Source: Anaerolineae bacterium
GTDB taxonomy: Bacteria > Chloroflexota > Anaerolineae > Aggregatilineales > Phototrophicaceae
Length of the DNA stretch: 7,891 bases
Reading direction: 5' to 3'
Assembly (NCBI GenBank): GCA_028284565.1
Contig: JANQRM010000661.1
Span: 1-7,891, forward strand
Shown here: positions 5,993 through 7,891 of the stretch, in pieces
Position numbering within the stretch: the stretch's first letter is position 1
Layout: every line of letters begins with the position of its first letter
Program-made: the position numbers and the translations under genes
The notes under the pieces: model-generated
What the model saw: the letters and a program-made list of their open reading frames with translations, nothing else
Told to the model about the DNA's origin: nothing
Database searches by the model: none

Positions 5993-7426
5993 TTAGGATT
6001 GTTTAACATTTGAGGATAAATTGAAAATACTTAAATATACGACGTGTTTTGAAGTCTCTGTTACAGCAAATTTATCAGCAATCACCCACGAATCGCCCAC
6101 GAAAATCACCGCGATTTCGTCATCCACACAGAGTAATGGGATGAAATCTCGAACATATTGGGGAATCTTGTGGTCGATAAACCATTTCTTAAGTTTTTGA
6201 TGCTTTCCCTTGAGTCCCAAAGGTGCAAAATGATCACCTGCTCGACGAGTTCGCAAGGTCAGCTTTGCATTTTCAGAGACAGTAAAGTGTACTTTTGTGG
6301 ATTCGGTTTCATACTCCGAAACCTGTAATGACCAGTTTGTATTTGGAATCTCAGTCATGCTATTCAACTGAATATCAATAGGTTTAGATACCTTCATTTG
6401 TAGATAATCATCTACCGGTATAAGTGCATCGGTCTGCCCAAAAATAATCGTTTTATAATCAAGCCGTAGTTTGACACCATCAGGAAACTGCTTAATCGTC
6501 CCGACTCGCTGGTGTTGGATAATATCTATTGTAGAGGTGATGTGGGAGTAAGATAAGGCTTCTGACGAATCGGTGAGCTCGGAATAAATATATTGAATAG
6601 TTCGCCTTTGAAGAGCAGGATGCCATGATGCGAAATCCTCACGAGATACAATAATATGCTCTCCTCTGTGAACTAATTGTGATATTACGTTGGCTTCAAA
6701 TTGTCTTTGGACAAAATCCTGTTCAACATGCAGAATACCGGCGAGTTGGATAAGAGATTGCTCAATTTGGGGATTAAGGTCGCGCAATTTGGGTAGAAGT
6801 TCATAGCGAATGCGATTACGACGATAAGTTGTATCTTGGTTCGACAAGTCCTTTCTTGGTTGCAAATGGTGTTCCTGACAATAGGCTTCGATTTGTTGCC
6901 GACGCATAGTCAATAAGGGACGAATGAGGATAAATTCAGGATGATTTGGTACAGGAGACTTAAAACTCATCCCTGTCAATCCTCGTACCCCTGCTCCCCG
7001 AATCAGATTCATCAGTATAGTTTCCGCTTGGTCATCTGCATGATGGGCAACTGCAATACGATCTGTGCCAACCATTAATGCGACATCCACCAAAAATTGA
7101 TAGCGTGTAATCCTTCCGGCTTCTTCGATACCCCAACCATTATCCTGCGCCAACTGAGGAACATCCACCTTTGACACTGTATATGGAAGATGGAGTCGTT
7201 GCGCTTCTTGGATAACAAATGTCACATCATCGGCTCCAGCTTGTCCACGGATGCTATGATTTAGGGATGCAATATGCAAATCGAAACCCAATCGCCCCTT
7301 CATTTTTGCCAATGCGACCATCAAACATAGCGAATCTGCCCCACCCGAGACCCCAAGTACAAGGGATGTTCCGGTTGGAATCAGGTTATAATCTCGCAAG
7401 TTACGAAATAGAATTGTCTCTAGCAT
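5993..7426 (-). CDS. tilS: tRNA(Ile)-lysidine synthase
   Basis: A 477-residue cytoplasmic enzyme that uses ATP to attach lysine to C34 of the CAU-anticodon tRNA(Ile), making lysidine so that AUA is read as isoleucine and the tRNA is charged correctly. The N-terminal PP-loop ATPase domain (about 20-210) shows SGGADS (27-32), SLNHSIRG (54-61), IEEAGRITRYQF (100-111) and HHADDQAET (128-136). A helical middle region (about 215-310) is followed by the C-terminal TilS domain (about 388-450), with LRTRRAGDHFAPLGLKG and KLKKWFIDHKIP. Length and domain order are normal for the full-length form. The ATG at 7426 has no recognisable Shine-Dalgarno sequence (upstream GTGAATAAAC). The gene looks more AT-rich than its neighbour: 24 of 60 G+C in 6301-6360 against 33 of 60 in 5161-5220. 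It diverges from mreB and is probably expressed from the shared -10 region at 7471-7478. Identification is secure. Confidence 0.97.
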   Translation of the reverse strand: MLETILFRNLRDYNLIPTGTSLVLGVSGGADSLCLMVALAKMKGRLGFDLHIASLNHSIRGQAGADDVTFVIQEAQRLHLPYTVSKVDVPQLAQDNGWGIEEAGRITRYQFLVDVALMVGTDRIAVAHHADDQAETILMNLIRGAGVRGLTGMSFKSPVPNHPEFILIRPLLTMRRQQIEAYCQEHHLQPRKDLSNQDTTYRRNRIRYELLPKLRDLNPQIEQSLIQLAGILHVEQDFVQRQFEANVISQLVHRGEHIIVSREDFASWHPALQRRTIQYIYSELTDSSEALSYSHITSTIDIIQHQRVGTIKQFPDGVKLRLDYKTIIFGQTDALIPVDDYLQMKVSKPIDIQLNSMTEIPNTNWSLQVSEYETESTKVHFTVSENAKLTLRTRRAGDHFAPLGLKGKHQKLKKWFIDHKIPQYVRDFIPLLCVDDEIAVIFVGDSWVIADKFAVTETSKHVVYLSIFNLSSNVKQS

Positions 7427-7469
7427 GTTTATTCACAGGAGTAATTTGTGTCCATATCGCTTGAACCTA

Positions 7470-7478
7470 TGTTATAAT
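7470..7478 (+). promoter_or_regulatory. Extended -10 promoter of mreB
   Basis: TGTTATAAT gives a perfect TATAAT (7473-7478) with the TGn extension. A -35 match is poor (TGTCCA at 7449-7454, 18-base spacer), as is usual for extended -10 promoters. The start would be near 7485, about 27 bases before GTG 7512. Confidence 0.6.
7471..7476 (-). promoter_or_regulatory. Probable -10 element of tilS, overlapping the mreB -10
   Basis: The minus strand of the same TTATAA palindrome reads TATAAC (five of six matches). It would start transcription near 7464 and give tilS a leader of about 38 bases. No good -35 is visible (GACGGC at the 17-base position). Confidence 0.4.
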
Positions 7479-7500
7479 GCCTCGCGTTTTGTTGCCGTCT

Positions 7501-7505
7501 AGGAG
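7501..7505 (+). promoter_or_regulatory. Ribosome binding site that decides the mreB start
   Basis: AGGAG lies six bases before GTG 7512. The overlapping ATG at 7510 is in another frame and meets TAG after five codons, and an in-frame TAG at 7500-7502 excludes any longer mreB. GTG is therefore the start. Confidence 0.75.
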
Positions 7506-7511
7506 CCTTAT

Positions 7512-7891
7512 GTGCTTAGTCCGTTAGATTATTTCTTTGGGTTATTTTCACTCGATATTGGTATTGATCTTGGTACTGCGTATACGCTAGTTTATGTGCG
7601 CGGGAAAGGGATTGTTATCAATGAGCCCTCTTTTGTGGCAGTCGAACGCAAGACCCGTGAACCCATCGAAGTCGGAGCACGTGCCAAAGAAATGTGGGGC
7701 AAAAATCCCAAAGACATCCTGATTGTACGTCCCCTCCGCGACGGTGTAATTAGTGAATATAGTATCACAGCGCGTATGCTCGATTATCTCATCCGCAAAG
7801 CCCATGAGCAAACATGGGTTCCAATTCCGCGTCCGCGTGTGGTCGTTGGGATTCCCAGTGGTGTCACCGAAGTGGAAAAACGTGCTGTGAT
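7512..7891 (+). CDS. mreB: Rod shape-determining protein MreB (5' part, runs off the window)
   Basis: The first 126 codons of the bacterial actin homologue MreB, which forms membrane-associated filaments that guide peptidoglycan synthesis. Visible features are the short hydrophobic start LSPLDYFFGLF, which may help membrane attachment, then DIGIDLGTAYTLVYVRGKGIVINEPS (residues 15-40, phosphate-1 loop and following strands), RPLRDGVIS (77-85) and VVVGIPSGVTEVEKRAV at the window edge, near-identical to the family pattern. The phosphate-1 loop usually reads DLGTANT; here Tyr24 stands in place of the asparagine. Translation starts at GTG 7512 (binding site AGGAG at 7501-7505). The gene diverges from tilS. 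MreC and MreD often follow mreB in other bacteria but would lie outside this window. Identification is secure; a second MreB paralogue elsewhere cannot be excluded. Confidence 0.95.
   Translation, partial: MLSPLDYFFGLFSLDIGIDLGTAYTLVYVRGKGIVINEPSFVAVERKTREPIEVGARAKEMWGKNPKDILIVRPLRDGVISEYSITARMLDYLIRKAHEQTWVPIPRPRVVVGIPSGVTEVEKRAV

Noticed and set aside
7510..7527. ATG 7510 as the start of mreB.
   Set aside because: This frame reaches TAG after five codons; MreB is read from GTG 7512.
1..7891. Mobile elements, CRISPR arrays, tRNA or rRNA genes.
   Set aside because: No transposase or integrase coding, no regularly spaced repeats, and no tRNA or rRNA signature was seen on either strand by eye.

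Overview
The window carries six protein-coding genes and no mobile element, CRISPR array or RNA gene that I can see. Five genes lie on the minus strand and one on the plus strand. Coding density is high: the largest gap is the 128 bases between 1036 and 1163, so there is no gene-free stretch over 300 bases. The gene content is bacterial. The best guess is a member of Chloroflexota (Anaerolineae-like). This rests on remembered family resemblance only: the CapA-like domain form (SNE, ELTGNHNNDYG, GLGNLFFDQ) and a response regulator with an NtrC-like receiver fused to an OmpR-type winged helix. No phylogenetic marker is present that would settle it.

Layout, read along the minus strand from right to left: tilS (7426-5993), the tRNA(Ile)-lysidine synthase. 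Next an orphan response regulator (5903-5034) with its own promoter-like sequence. Then a good intrinsic terminator (4996-4967), directly followed by a secreted two-domain protein, esterase plus CapA-like metallophosphatase (4951-2810, TTG start). Two bases further on lies a secreted GH3 beta-N-acetylhexosaminidase of the NagZ type (2807-1164). Last is the first 345 residues of a Clp/Hsp100-like protein (1035-1), which runs off the window and has its own promoter-like sequence. On the plus strand mreB begins at 7512, diverges from tilS, and runs off the right end.

How they may work together (inference): the two exported enzymes are translationally close and are the most secure operon. Both act outside the membrane on envelope material. 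The regulator just upstream could control them, with the hairpin between acting as a partial terminator. MreB, the cell-shape actin, adds to the envelope theme, but tilS-mreB adjacency may be incidental.

The most unusual content is the Clp-like protein. Its first AAA+ module keeps the Walker A lysine but has lost both Walker B acids, the pore-loop segment and the arginine fingers, which suggests a nucleotide-binding but non-hydrolysing module. Other points of note are the esterase-CapA fusion, the start of that gene hidden behind a terminator, a symmetric -10 element apparently shared by tilS and mreB, and a tyrosine in place of the usual asparagine in the MreB nucleotide-binding loop.
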